From an uncultured Agathobacter sp. (GTDB taxonomy: Bacteria; Bacillota; Clostridia; Lachnospirales; Lachnospiraceae), in the NCBI GenBank assembly GCA_910587655.1, contig CAJUND010000011.1, positions 1 through 53,330 on the forward strand: a DNA stretch of 53,330 nucleotides. Reading direction: 5' to 3'. The notes under the pieces were generated by a model. The model was given only the letters and a program-made list of their open reading frames with translations, was not told the DNA's origin and ran no database searches. Below are positions 25,199 through 33,213 of the stretch, one piece after another (positions within the stretch are counted from its first letter, which is position 1; each line of letters starts with the position of its first letter). The translations under genes and the position numbers were made by a program.

Positions 25199-27604
25199 AT
25201 GATCATTACACATGAAAACTATCACAAATGTTCCATAGGAAAAAAGGCAGAAAACCTATTTTTCTTACGTGCGCAGGGATATCAGGTTCCTGATTTTTTC
25301 TGCGTAAATGAAACTTCGTCAGAGGAGGAAATAAAAGGCTGCCTGGAAAGCAGGTTTTCACATACGGAGGAATTTTCCGTCCGTTCCTCAGCGCTGGCGG
25401 AGGACGGGGATACGGCTTCCTTTGCCGGACAGTTCCGGACGTTTCTTTGTGTGCAAAAAAAGGAGATAATGTCCGCCATAAAAAAGGTGATGGATGTTTC
25501 CGGGGAAAATATCACGGCTTACTGTAAGGCGCATGGGATACAAAAGAGCAGTATTTGTATGTCTGTTATTGTTCAGGAAATGGTTCATGCAGAGCGTTCC
25601 GGAATTATATTTACATCAAATCCGCAGGGGCTTTTAAATGAAATGGTAATTGTAGTGGGAAACGGGGCGGGTAATCTGGTAGTCGGGGACTGTACGGAAA
25701 CAACTGCCTATTATTATAACCGTTCCGACGCGCTCCATTATTATGAACAGCAGGAACATGCGCCGCTTCTGCAGGAAACGGAATTTCAGGAACTGATTTG
25801 TCTGGCAGAGGGGATTGAGAAACTGTTTGGGATGCCTTGCGACATTGAATTTTCCATCTGCCAGGGGAAGATATATATTTTACAGGCGCGTCCGGTGACG
25901 GGGATGAAAACAAAAGAAACCATAGTACTGGACAGCAGCAATATCGCCGAAAGCTATCCCGGAATTACGCTGCCGCTTACCCAGAACTTTGTACGGGAGG
26001 TGTATTACCGGGTATTTAAAAGCTGTCTGCTCAGGCTGACGCATGATAAAAAACAGGTGGAACAGGTGGACGGGATTCTGCAGAATATGACAGATGCGGC
26101 AAATGGAAGAATTTATTACCGGATTAGTAACTGGTATGATATGATTCTCTTCCTGCCGTTTAGCAAAAAAATCATTCCGGTATGGCAGGAGATGCTTGGC
26201 GTGGAACACAAAACCGTCAGTACACATCTGGAACATAAAATCGGATTCCGTGTCCGGATGAAAACAACGGTTTCATTTTTTTCACTGTTATTTACCAATC
26301 TTTCCAAGATGAAGGAACTCGACCGGTATTTTACGGAAATACTGGATGATTATCATTCACTGAACCTGCAGAATATGGATACGGCAAGCCATGCGGACAG
26401 TAAAAAGCTGACAGAATATTACCAGGAACTGAAAAAAAGAGTGACAGATAAGTGGGACATTACCCTTGTCAATGATATGTATTCATTTCTGTTTACCGGA
26501 CTGTTAAAAGCGTGTTTGAAAAGAAAAAAGGTAAAGGATTATGAAACAGTCACAAACCAGTATATTTCAGGAATTTCAGATATCGAGAGTTTAAAGCCGG
26601 TACAGGCGCTTTTCCGCCTTGCAAAAAAGGCGGCAGAAGAAGGGCGGCTGGAAGCGCTTGAACAGATACGGTCAAATGAAGATTTTTACGCATATGTCCG
26701 TGAAAACCCGGATGATTTTACGAAGGAGCTTCTTTTTTGTATGGAGGAATACGGGGACCGCAGTCTGGAAGAACTGAAACTGGAAAGCAGAACCTTTCGG
26801 ACAGACCCGGTACTGCTGGTTCTGCAGATCATCCAGTATGCCAGAGAGGAGCCTCTCATGCAGACAGCAAAGGAACCTCTGCAGTTAAAAGGGATTACCG
26901 GGTTTCTTGCAAAAAGGGCAGCGGCAGGAATTAAAAACAGGGAAAAATCCAGGCTGAACCGGAGCCGTCTGTACGGCATCATGCGCCTTCTGATGTTAAA
27001 AATCGGGGAGAACTTTTGCAGGGCGCATCGCATTGCATGTCCTGAGGATATTTTCTGGCTTTTCTACGAGGAAGTGGAAGCGGCGGCAGAAGATGAAACA
27101 ATGGAGCTAAAAAAACGGATATTTGTGCGGAAGCAGGAATATAAGAAGTATGAGCTTCTTCCGGCATATTCCAGACTGGTGTTTGCCGGCCGGGTATGGA
27201 ATAAAAATCCGGACAAAGTAAAAGAAATGGACTATAAAAACGACAGGGTTTACAGCGGTATTCCCTGCTCGCACGGGACTGTGGAAGGAGAAGTACTGCT
27301 TGTCACGCAGCCGTCTGCCCAAATGGATATAAAAGATAAAATACTGGTCACAAAGATGACCGACCCCGGCTGGGTATATTTCATTGCCAGTGCAAAAGGA
27401 CTGGTTGCAGAGAGGGGCTCCCTTCTTTCCCATACGGCGATTATTTCCAGGGAACTGAAAAAACCGGCAGTTGTGGGCGTACGCCATATCACAAAGGTAT
27501 TAAAAACCGGAGATTATGTACGGGTGGACGGCGACAGGGGCGAAATCGTAATTCTGTCAGAAGATGACCGGAAAAAGGAGAAAATACATGAAAAGCATCA
27601 GTGA
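25199..27604 (+). CDS. PEP synthase / rifampin phosphotransferase-like enzyme
   Basis: An 801-aa protein with a PPDK-type ATP-grasp domain at the N-terminus (SIGKKAENL near residue 12, SVRSSALAEDGDTASFAG near 60, DIEFSICQGKIYILQARPVT near 215-234). A long helical middle follows, and a PEP-utiliser mobile domain ends the protein with the phospho-histidine in SLLSHTAIISRELKKPAVV (near 755). This is the layout of phosphoenolpyruvate synthase and of rifampin phosphotransferase, which put ATP beta-phosphate on a substrate via the swivelling His. A classical PEP synthase C-terminal barrel is absent, so the substrate is probably not pyruvate. A phosphorylated intermediate of the operon's pathway is a reasonable guess. 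Confidence 0.82.
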   Translation: MIITHENYHKCSIGKKAENLFFLRAQGYQVPDFFCVNETSSEEEIKGCLESRFSHTEEFSVRSSALAEDGDTASFAGQFRTFLCVQKKEIMSAIKKVMDVSGENITAYCKAHGIQKSSICMSVIVQEMVHAERSGIIFTSNPQGLLNEMVIVVGNGAGNLVVGDCTETTAYYYNRSDALHYYEQQEHAPLLQETEFQELICLAEGIEKLFGMPCDIEFSICQGKIYILQARPVTGMKTKETIVLDSSNIAESYPGITLPLTQNFVREVYYRVFKSCLLRLTHDKKQVEQVDGILQNMTDAANGRIYYRISNWYDMILFLPFSKKIIPVWQEMLGVEHKTVSTHLEHKIGFRVRMKTTVSFFSLLFTNLSKMKELDRYFTEILDDYHSLNLQNMDTASHADSKKLTEYYQELKKRVTDKWDITLVNDMYSFLFTGLLKACLKRKKVKDYETVTNQYISGISDIESLKPVQALFRLAKKAAEEGRLEALEQIRSNEDFYAYVRENPDDFTKELLFCMEEYGDRSLEELKLESRTFRTDPVLLVLQIIQYAREEPLMQTAKEPLQLKGITGFLAKRAAAGIKNREKSRLNRSRLYGIMRLLMLKIGENFCRAHRIACPEDIFWLFYEEVEAAAEDETMELKKRIFVRKQEYKKYELLPAYSRLVFAGRVWNKNPDKVKEMDYKNDRVYSGIPCSHGTVEGEVLLVTQPSAQMDIKDKILVTKMTDPGWVYFIASAKGLVAERGSLLSHTAIISRELKKPAVVGVRHITKVLKTGDYVRVDGDRGEIVILSEDDRKKEKIHEKHQ

Positions 27605-29042
27605 ATATTTAGATGAGGATTATCAGAAATGGGGAGAAAATCCATACATTCATGTCTGGCAGGACAGCTCATACCAGGCAAGCAGCTTTAAAAAAACCAT
27701 AGATGATATAAAAAATATCGCAAAATCATTAAAAAGCAGGGGACTTTCCGGGAAAAACATCATTATTTATTCGGAAAATTCCTACGAATGGATGGTCTTA
27801 TATTTATCAGTGATGGGATACGTCGGGACATGCATTCCGATTGATAAAGAATGGACCGGGTTTGACATAAAAAACACCCTGTCAGTCATACCGGCGGACG
27901 CCGTATTTTATTCCAGGAAAAAGCTGGAGGGTGTTCAGTATCTGCGGGAGCTTTATCCGGAAATGATGTACATCTGCATAGAGGACGAATTTGAACAGTT
28001 CATCCGTGAGGGGGAAAAAACGGACATGGTGTTAGCGGGGGAAACAGACCTTCAGAAAACAGTAATGATTCTTTTTACCTCCGGGACCACCAATCTTCCG
28101 AAAGCAATTCCGCTTACGCAGGCAAACCTGTTTTGTAACTGGGAAACCCTGTACAGGCGCACGCCGATGACAGAGGAAGATGTGTCCTATGTATTTCTGC
28201 CGTTAAACCATGTTTATTCCGGTGTGGCAAATTTTCTGTATTCCATAATTTCAGGAATGCAGCTTTACCTTTGTTCCGATATGGCAAAAATTACGGAGGA
28301 AATGCTGCTTGTCCGTCCGACAGTCGTATGCATGGTGCCGCTGGTTTTAAACCGCGTGTATACTGCGGTTACTAGCGCCGAAAATGCCGGGCAGGCGGAG
28401 CAGATTATGGAAATGCTGCGGGGAATCCGTTTTTTGTACTGCGGCGGAAGTTTTACAGAATTTAAAATAAAAAAGTTTTTTATTGAGGAGGGGGTTCATC
28501 TGCTTGAAGCATACGGCACGTCAGAAACCTCGTCCGTGATTGCGCTGGATATTCCCGGGGATTCCAATATAGAATCAAACGGCGTTGTGTTTGAAAACCT
28601 GGATGTGAAAATCCTTGAGCCGGATGAAGAGGGCACAGGGGAAATTCTTGTAAAAGGGGGAAGCGTTTCTTCCGGCTATATCAGCAGAAACGACCATTAT
28701 TCCGAGTTTGATTCCGATGGCTATTATCATACCGGGGATTTGGGAAGACTGGATGAAACCAGGCATCTTTATGTAAAAGGCAGAAAAAGACGGATGATTA
28801 TTACGGAAAACGCCAAAAACGTCTATGTGGATGAAATGGAAGAACTGCTTTTGCAGAATAAGGATTTTTATGCGGTTAAAATATTTGAAAAAGAGCATCA
28901 CATTGCCGCAGCCGTAACCACAGACCTTCCAAAAGGGGAAGTGATGGATTATATCGAAGAAATCAACAGGAAGCTTCCTAAATTTAAGCGTATCCGGAAT
29001 GTGGACGTGAAAAAGGAGGTTCCGGGAGGAAGAATCAAATGA
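27588..29042 (+). CDS. AMP-binding acyl-CoA/fatty-acid ligase-like protein
   Basis: A 484-aa member of the adenylate-forming enzymes. The phosphate-binding loop LFTSGTTNLPKAI, the AYGTSETSS motif and YHTGDLGRLDE are intact, as is the terminal PGGRIK lysine loop. It should activate a carboxylic acid as acyl-AMP and pass it to CoA or to another carrier. The ATG at 27588, with AAAGGAG 8 nt upstream, is preferred over the ATG at 27564. It overlaps the PEP-synthase-like gene by 17 bp and the GNAT-like gene by 4 bp, so the genes are co-translated. The substrate is unknown. Confidence 0.85.
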   Translation: MKSISEYLDEDYQKWGENPYIHVWQDSSYQASSFKKTIDDIKNIAKSLKSRGLSGKNIIIYSENSYEWMVLYLSVMGYVGTCIPIDKEWTGFDIKNTLSVIPADAVFYSRKKLEGVQYLRELYPEMMYICIEDEFEQFIREGEKTDMVLAGETDLQKTVMILFTSGTTNLPKAIPLTQANLFCNWETLYRRTPMTEEDVSYVFLPLNHVYSGVANFLYSIISGMQLYLCSDMAKITEEMLLVRPTVVCMVPLVLNRVYTAVTSAENAGQAEQIMEMLRGIRFLYCGGSFTEFKIKKFFIEEGVHLLEAYGTSETSSVIALDIPGDSNIESNGVVFENLDVKILEPDEEGTGEILVKGGSVSSGYISRNDHYSEFDSDGYYHTGDLGRLDETRHLYVKGRKRRMIITENAKNVYVDEMEELLLQNKDFYAVKIFEKEHHIAAAVTTDLPKGEVMDYIEEINRKLPKFKRIRNVDVKKEVPGGRIK

Positions 29043-30005
29043 TATATTCAGTCATCGAATTTACGCGGGAGGAGAAATATATCAAAGAGTTTCTGGAGCT
29101 TCCCGGCCGTCTGTACAGCAAAAAGGAACTGATGCAGAACAAAGAAGAGGAGCTTGCGGTATTAAATGAAACCCATCCCTTAAGCCATTACTTCCATATA
29201 CACAGACTGCTGGTGACAGATGAAGGAAAAAGAACCGTCTGCCGTGCCATTCTTACGGTTTACGAAAACGACCGGACAGCTTACCTTGGATTTTTTGAGA
29301 GCGAAAACAGCCGGAGAGCCGTATAATAAGGATTATTATGCAGGGCTCTGGCAGGCGGCGGGATACCAGTGCATGGAACGCTATTATTCCAACCGTTACC
29401 GTGTAGTGGAAAAGGGGTACCGGTCCGAAAAATTTACAGACCGTCTGAAAGAAAAGGAAGCGAAAGGCTACGTGATCAAAAGTCCGGATGCGAAAACATT
29501 TGATGATACGTTAAAAGAAGTGTACGGTCTGCTGATTACGTTATACAGCGGCTTTCCTGTTTTTAAGCATATTACGGAGGAAGAATTCTGCCGCCAGTTT
29601 TCCTATCTGAAAAAGCTGATACGTTACCGCATGGTTAAGATGGCATACTACCAGAAGAAACCCGTGGGTTTTTTTGTCAGTATCCCGGATTACAAAAATA
29701 CCGTATACGGCAGGCTTTCGGTTTCTGACATTGTAAAATATACCCTTACCCGGATAAAACCCAAAGAGTACGTCATGCTTTATATGGGAGTGGATGCCGG
29801 CCACAGGGGACTGGGAAAGGCTCTGGCAGAATCCATAAAAGAAGAACTGCAAAAGCAGAAGACTGCTTCCGTTGGGGCGTTAATCCGTAAGGGAAACATA
29901 AACAGGGATTATTTTAAGGAACTGGTTGCATATGAATATGAGTATGTACTGCTGAAAAAAGAACTGTTACATGAAATGTATGAAAATTCTGAAAAAATGC
30001 AATAA
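29039..30005 (+). pseudogene. Broken GNAT-type acyltransferase
   Basis: Two reading frames belong to one former gene. Frame 1 (from ATG 29039, overlapping the ligase stop) encodes a GNAT-like N-terminus ending YLGFFESENS and stops at 29326. Frame 2 carries the continuation GEPYNKDYYAGLWQAAGY from about 29313 to 30005, including the acetyl-CoA loop GVDAGHRGLGKALAES. In relatives as I recall them, about 45-50 residues separate these two blocks, so an internal deletion that was not a multiple of three seems to have removed them around 29306-29313. A simple sequencing slip would not explain the missing residues. The C-terminal piece alone might still be made from an internal ATG, but is unlikely to work. 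Confidence 0.65.
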
Positions 30006-30059
30006 ATTTACACAATAATAGACAACTGAAAAAGAAAATGAAAATTTTTAAAAAAGTTG

Positions 30060-30088
30060 TTGACAAAAATGAAATTGAGTGGTATATT
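30060..30088 (+). promoter_or_regulatory. Strong SigA promoter of a non-coding RNA
   Basis: A perfect -35 TTGACA (30060-30065), 17-bp spacer and -10 TATATT (30083-30088), about the strongest promoter in the window. No protein gene starts for 465 bp downstream. Confidence 0.8.
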
Positions 30089-30094
30089 TAATAT

Positions 30095-30502
30095 ATCAAA
30101 ACAAGAGAGGAAAAAATCTTAGCTAACAATAAAAAAGGAGGTACGGTCCAATGGGAACATAAGTGTAACAAACAAGAGGGTATAAATAATAAAGTAAATC
30201 GCAGGCAGTTTCCAGAGGAGGCTGCAATATATAATTAAATGATTTACATAGATAATATCCAGCGGATATTACGATAAAGAGGGAATAAGTTAAAATACAT
30301 TCAGTTCGGGAAACCAGTGGCGCGAAGATGAGAAAAGAGAAAGGACGGAGCTTTGGATTACAACGTTGATTATACAAAGCCAGTTCAGTAAGCCACAGTC
30401 GGAAAACAGAAGGATATGGATGAAAAATAAAAAAGTGAGGTAAAGTCCCATGGACATATCAGAGATTTAGCACCATCTGAAGAGATTCGGATGGTGCTTT
30501 TT
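30095..30502 (+). ncRNA. Structured non-coding RNA, about 0.4 kb, unidentified
   Basis: The stretch from the promoter to the terminator has no long reading frame on either strand, but clear RNA structure. A closing helix pairs 30146-30150 and 30152-30156 with 30446-30455 (10 bp, one bulged A). A perfect 8-bp hairpin is at 30253-30271, and a GCAG...CTGC hairpin lies near 30201-30225. Purine-rich single-stranded stretches resemble those of large bacterial RNAs. It lacks the conserved parts of RNase P RNA and the tRNA-like ends of tmRNA. A raiA-type RNA, 6S-like RNA or a new class are open options. The exact 5' end is estimated from the -10 box. Confidence 0.65.
30469..30502 (+). terminator. Terminator of the non-coding RNA
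   Basis: A stem of about 13 bp with one T/G pair (30469-30481 with 30486-30499) is followed by TTTTTAT. It separates the RNA from the Ham1-like gene that starts at 30554. Confidence 0.8.
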
Positions 30503-30553
30503 ATGCGCAGCCCCATGCAGATAACGATAGTGTTTTATACGGAGGATAAATAA

Positions 30554-31165
30554 ATGAAGCTTTTATATGGTACAAAAAACCCGGCAAAATTATCCGGCAT
30601 GAGAAAATGGCTGGAAGGACTGGAAATAGAGATTACCGGACTGGATGAGCTGGACTGTGAAATTCCTTCTGTACCGGAGGACGGACATACGCCCCTTGAA
30701 AATGCCAGACAAAAGGCGCTGGCGTATTATGAGGCTTTTCATGTTCCGGTTTTTTCCTGTGACAGCGGATTATACTTTGACAATGTACCGGACGAGATTC
30801 AGCCGGGAGTTCATGTCCGGACCGTAAACGGGAAATATTTATCAGATAAAGAAATGACAGACTATTATTCCGCCCTTGCAGGCAGATATGGAAATCTGGT
30901 GGCAAGGTACAAAAATGCAGTATGCCTTGTGATGAACGGTCATATTTATGAGGCGATGGAGCCGTCCATGGAAAGTGAACGGTTTTTGATAACAGATAAA
31001 CCGCATACACAGTTAAACAAAGGATTTCCGCTGGACAGTCTGTCCATTCACATAGAAAGCGGCAAATATTATTATGATCTGCCGGAGAATGAAAGGGACA
31101 AGTACCAGAATCATGAAAAGAACGGATTTTTAGAGTTCTTCCGTAATATTCTGGAAAATAACTAA
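30554..31165 (+). CDS. Ham1/RdgB-like nucleoside-triphosphate pyrophosphatase
   Basis: A 203-aa protein of the Ham1 family, which hydrolyses damaged purine triphosphates (dITP, XTP) to monophosphates and keeps them out of DNA and RNA. The N-terminal GTKNPAKLSGM, the EDGHTPLENARQKALAYYE helix and CDSGLYFD match the family's nucleotide- and metal-binding motifs. The C-terminal half is divergent from typical RdgB (no clear GFGYDP-type motif; NKGFPLDSLS is in its place), so the substrate may differ. GGAGGATAA is the ribosome site. Confidence 0.75.
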   Translation: MKLLYGTKNPAKLSGMRKWLEGLEIEITGLDELDCEIPSVPEDGHTPLENARQKALAYYEAFHVPVFSCDSGLYFDNVPDEIQPGVHVRTVNGKYLSDKEMTDYYSALAGRYGNLVARYKNAVCLVMNGHIYEAMEPSMESERFLITDKPHTQLNKGFPLDSLSIHIESGKYYYDLPENERDKYQNHEKNGFLEFFRNILENN

Positions 31166-31234
31166 ATATTTCAGGACTAAAACCGATATATTCATCAGAC
31201 AATGAAAGATTTTGTAGGAAAGGGGAGCTGTTTT

Positions 31235-31840
31235 GTGAATATATCAGTAAAAAATAATCCGGTTTTGGCCCGGTCACTTACGGGAAACCAGATGAAAAGC
31301 ACGCAGGAAAAGCTGGAACGCAGGCAGACCATGGAAAACAGGGTTGCCGCACTGGAACAGCAGAAAGTAAACCTGAAAAACAAACAGTGTAATACACTGG
31401 ATGAAATTGCAGAAAAGCTGGAAATGTTCCACAGCTATGAAGATGAAATTGCCGCTGTAAAAAAATCTTTTAATAGCTCTGAAATGTTCCATACAATGGA
31501 TGAGGCAAGGGAACGCGGGGAAAAGATTGCAGAAGCCGCAGAGAAATCAAAGCCGAAGACGAAAGAAGAGAGAAAGAAAGAAGCAATTGAGGAAGCAGCC
31601 GGAACAGAAGAGAAAAGCGGAGTACTGAGTGAGCTGCTTGAAGAGATGGATGAAGCCATGGAAGAGATGGCAGAGGAAATGACAGAAGACGTCACAGAAA
31701 ATCTGACGGAGGAAATGACAGAAGAAGCCGCAAAAGAACTGACAGAGGATTTGCCGGAGTCTCTTCTGGAAAAACAGCTTCTGGAAGAAGAAGCCCTGCG
31801 AAAAAGAACGGCATATGTTCCAATAGATTTTCGCGTATAG
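31235..31840 (+). CDS. Acidic coiled-coil protein of unknown function
   Basis: A 201-aa protein that starts with GTG (AGGGGAG 7 nt upstream). The first half is a basic-acidic coiled coil (STQEKLERRQTMENRVAALE). The second is very rich in Glu and Lys with repeats of the form ELLEEMDEAMEEMAEEM and MTEDVTENLTEEMTEE. There are no membrane helices, cysteines or catalytic motifs. It resembles small helper proteins found near flagellar or secretion genes, but I do not recognise the family. Neighbours are equally obscure. Confidence 0.6.
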   Translation: MNISVKNNPVLARSLTGNQMKSTQEKLERRQTMENRVAALEQQKVNLKNKQCNTLDEIAEKLEMFHSYEDEIAAVKKSFNSSEMFHTMDEARERGEKIAEAAEKSKPKTKEERKKEAIEEAAGTEEKSGVLSELLEEMDEAMEEMAEEMTEDVTENLTEEMTEEAAKELTEDLPESLLEKQLLEEEALRKRTAYVPIDFRV

Positions 31841-31891
31841 GATATGTTACAATGAATCTGTCAAAGATAACGGATTCATGGAGGAACAGTC

Positions 31892-32326
31892 TTGTTAGAG
31901 AAATTTGTTAAGGAATGTGCCATACTGGCGGCTTTTCTGTTTATAACCTTTCTATTTGAAAATTATGATTATTTTTTTCATTATCTTGCACACCGTGAAA
32001 ATTATACGGTGGTAGAAGCACAGAAAGCATATATACAGCCGCGCAGAGGATTTAGAAGCCGTAAAGTACATATTTACTATGGTGAAATTATTGATGCCTG
32101 GGTGCCGAGGGATGCATTCGATCATATCAGGGAAAATATTAAAGTGGCTTATTCCCCTGCTTCTGGCATTCCGGGAAAATATGAAGTGATTCGCGCGGAA
32201 TACGTCATCCAGACGGAGCTTTATGTCATTGGAATACTGGTGATAATACTTCAGATACGCCGGTATATTATTTTAAGAAGATACTGTGAGGAACTAACGG
32301 AATTTCCAAAACAGAAATCTGAATAG
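31892..32326 (+). CDS. Small membrane protein of unknown function
   Basis: A 144-aa protein with membrane helices at residues about 6-24 (ECAILAAFLFITFLFENY) and 108-128 (TELYVIGILVIILQI). The roughly 80-residue middle domain is beta-rich, with a VPRDAFDHI stretch, and would be outside the cell if both helices cross. The start is TTG, selected because GGAGGAA lies 5 nt upstream and no ATG fits. No family match is apparent. Confidence 0.6.
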   Translation: MLEKFVKECAILAAFLFITFLFENYDYFFHYLAHRENYTVVEAQKAYIQPRRGFRSRKVHIYYGEIIDAWVPRDAFDHIRENIKVAYSPASGIPGKYEVIRAEYVIQTELYVIGILVIILQIRRYIILRRYCEELTEFPKQKSE

Positions 32327-32357
32327 ATTTGGAAACGCATAAAAAAGGAGGAACAAC

Positions 32358-33023
32358 ATGAGAGTTACAGACCAGGTCACAAATCAGGTGGCGGCCGACA
32401 CAAAAATTGCAGTGAATGCAAATTCACTGGCTAATTCATCCACGGGTCCGACGGGGAATGCACTTCTGGATGAGCTGAATAAAAGCAATGCCAATAAAGC
32501 AAGTGCCGTTACAAAGAATAAATACGAGGAAATTAAAAAAAGTGCAGATACACTGCTGGAATCTGCAGAGATTTTTCTTGAGGAAGGAAACGGTTCCCTT
32601 TTATCTGCGCTGGATACAGAAGAAGGGCGTACAAAGTTAAAAGAACAGATTACCAGACTGGTAAACGGATACAACAATGCAGGGGATAAACTGAAAACAT
32701 CATCCAATTCGCTGGATGCCTATTACCTGCAGATGCTAAAAGAGGTTGCAGGCGACCATGCCTCAGAGCTTGCAAAGCTTGGAATTACGGTATCAGCCCA
32801 GGGAAAGTTACAGTATGACAGCAGTAAAACAACGGCTGATGCTGATACGGTAAGGGATACGCTTGGGGCGCAGAGCGAGTTTATGCAGAAGCTGGCATTT
32901 ATATCGCAGCATATTTCAGACAATGCCAAAGCGGGGATTAAAAATCTTGGAAATACATATAATTCCTATGGTGCCGCAAATGCATCATCGGTGCTGGCAG
33001 GAAGCTTTGATTTCCGCAGTTAA
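32358..33023 (+). CDS. Unknown protein, weakly FliD-like
   Basis: A 221-aa protein rich in Ser, Asn, Ala and Thr. Its middle part (TRLVNGYNNAGDKL) and the pattern of helices and a final TYNSYGAANASSVL resemble the C-terminal region of flagellar cap/hook-associated proteins, but no other flagellar gene is near and it is much shorter than FliD. The ribosome site AAGGAGGAACA is strong and a terminator follows, so it is probably well expressed. It may be a surface or secreted structural protein. Confidence 0.55.
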   Translation: MRVTDQVTNQVAADTKIAVNANSLANSSTGPTGNALLDELNKSNANKASAVTKNKYEEIKKSADTLLESAEIFLEEGNGSLLSALDTEEGRTKLKEQITRLVNGYNNAGDKLKTSSNSLDAYYLQMLKEVAGDHASELAKLGITVSAQGKLQYDSSKTTADADTVRDTLGAQSEFMQKLAFISQHISDNAKAGIKNLGNTYNSYGAANASSVLAGSFDFRS

Positions 33024-33046
33024 ATTTACGATTATATTTTACATAT

Positions 33047-33090
33047 ATCAGACCTGGTTGTCTTTTTGGGACAGTCAGGTCTGATTTTTA
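33047..33090 (+). terminator. Rho-independent terminator
   Basis: A 10-bp perfect stem (33047-33056 with 33076-33085), an inner loop with extra pairing, and a run of T. It ends the 31-33 kb gene group. Confidence 0.75.
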
Positions 33091-33142
33091 TTTAGCTGTC
33101 CGTTTATGTGAGCTTATGGGGAAAATAAATTTATAAAAAGGG

Positions 33143-33170
33143 TTGTAAAAACCAGAATCTGTGGTATAAT
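33143..33170 (+). promoter_or_regulatory. SigA promoter of the radical-SAM gene pair
   Basis: -35 TTGTAA (33143-33148), 16-bp spacer, perfect -10 TATAAT (33165-33170). Confidence 0.7.
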
Positions 33171-33213
33171 AAGAACATGTATTCGAGAACGTGTGTTTGG
33201 AATGACGGGTAAA

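Noticed and set aside
30095..30502. RNase P RNA, tmRNA or 6S RNA
   Set aside because: The conserved RNase P helix-4 sequences, the tRNA-like ends of tmRNA and a simple long 6S hairpin with central bubble are not seen.
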